23,207 nucleotides of DNA from positions 1 to 23,207 of the forward strand of contig CAZICK010000062.1 of the NCBI GenBank assembly GCA_964537505.1, given 5' to 3'. Shown one piece after another: positions 23,187 through 23,207 of the stretch. A program made the translations under genes and the position numbers. Origin of the DNA: DAINBT01 sp036732785. GTDB lineage: Bacteria; Planctomycetota; Phycisphaerae; Sedimentisphaerales; SM23-30. A model generated the notes under the pieces. The model worked only from the letters and a program-made list of their open reading frames with translations, was not told where the DNA came from and did not search any database. Position 1 is the stretch's first letter. Each line of letters begins with the position of its first letter.

Positions 23187-23207
23187 GCTGGAGCTAGGGC
23201 TTCCAGC
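23187..23207. repeat. palindrome at the window end
   Basis: GCTGGA (23187-23192) and TCCAGC (23202-23207) can pair around a 9-nt loop, and the window stops at the outer edge. The preceding bases AAGCC would extend the stem if the next bases were GGCTT. It lies where the methyltransferase reading frame breaks, so it may be the end of an inserted sequence or a dispersed hairpin. Confidence 0.45.

Larger units (their letters stand above)
11333..23207. mobile_element. integrative element in tRNA-Glu, right end outside the window
   Basis: From the tRNA rightward all genes are on one strand, and they fall into an integration/replication/control module (integrase, HTH, primase, ATPase, AlpA-like) followed by defence-like cargo. 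The DNA becomes visibly more AT-rich than the left half, most of all from about 18 kb on. No second copy of the tRNA 3' end is present up to 23207, so the element either continues beyond the window or has lost its right end. There are no capsid, portal or conjugation genes in view, so a satellite-like or integrative-plasmid-like element is more likely than a complete phage or ICE. Confidence 0.72.

Overview
The window looks like the chromosome of an anaerobic planctomycete, probably class Phycisphaerae (Sedimentisphaerales-like). This is inferred from two large secreted proteins with dockerin-like tails of the GD..DG..D..D..-LAA.WL type, a tandem LamG architecture, a ferredoxin-dependent 2-oxoacid oxidoreductase operon, and an integrase of a form I associate with planctomycetes. 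No taxonomic marker gene is present, so the assignment is tentative.

Left half (1-11332), chromosomal. A secreted multidomain glycoside hydrolase (292-3486, +) converges on a secreted beta-helix/Calx-beta/dockerin-like protein (3725-6568, -), with REP-like palindromes between them. Next is a minus-strand operon, korD-korA-korB-korC (10534 to 7837), followed by a Tat-exported xylose-isomerase-like TIM-barrel protein (6856-7797). The last 59 bp of korC coding sequence recur just beyond the stop of the TIM-barrel gene, so that gene sits between direct repeats. A small zinc-ribbon-like protein (10754-11056, +) and a tRNA-Glu(CTC) (11260-11332, +) close this half.

Right half (11333 to the window end), an integrated element. 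A tyrosine integrase reads toward the tRNA and ends inside it, the usual picture of site-specific integration into a tRNA 3' half. Every gene in the element lies on the minus strand. In window order it carries: integrase; a small HTH regulator with a promoter that implies a leaderless mRNA; a 173-bp region with six exact TGGCGGAT octamers in both orientations (candidate origin); an AAA+ ATPase; a zinc-finger/TOPRIM primase; a Cys-rich phage-type protein; and an AlpA/excisionase-like HTH. A non-coding spacer with five GCGCAAC heptamers follows. Then come an uncharacterised overlapping pair (zinc-ribbon-HTH protein and 389-aa protein), a 222-aa unknown, an 1122-aa fused PLD nuclease-SNF2 helicase, an 83-aa unknown, a tandem array of five degenerate 21-bp units, and a 5'-truncated N6-adenine methyltransferase next to a palindrome at the window edge. 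The second copy of the tRNA 3' end (distal att) is not in the window.

Reading: int, HTH, candidate ori, ATPase, primase and AlpA form an integration/replication/control module resembling the logic of replicating satellites or integrative plasmids. The distal part (PLD-helicase, MTase fragment, unknowns) looks like defence or restriction cargo. The least explained parts are the zinc-ribbon-HTH/389-aa pair, the PLD-SNF2 locus with its broken methyltransferase, the two iterated-motif regions, and the korC-tail duplication.
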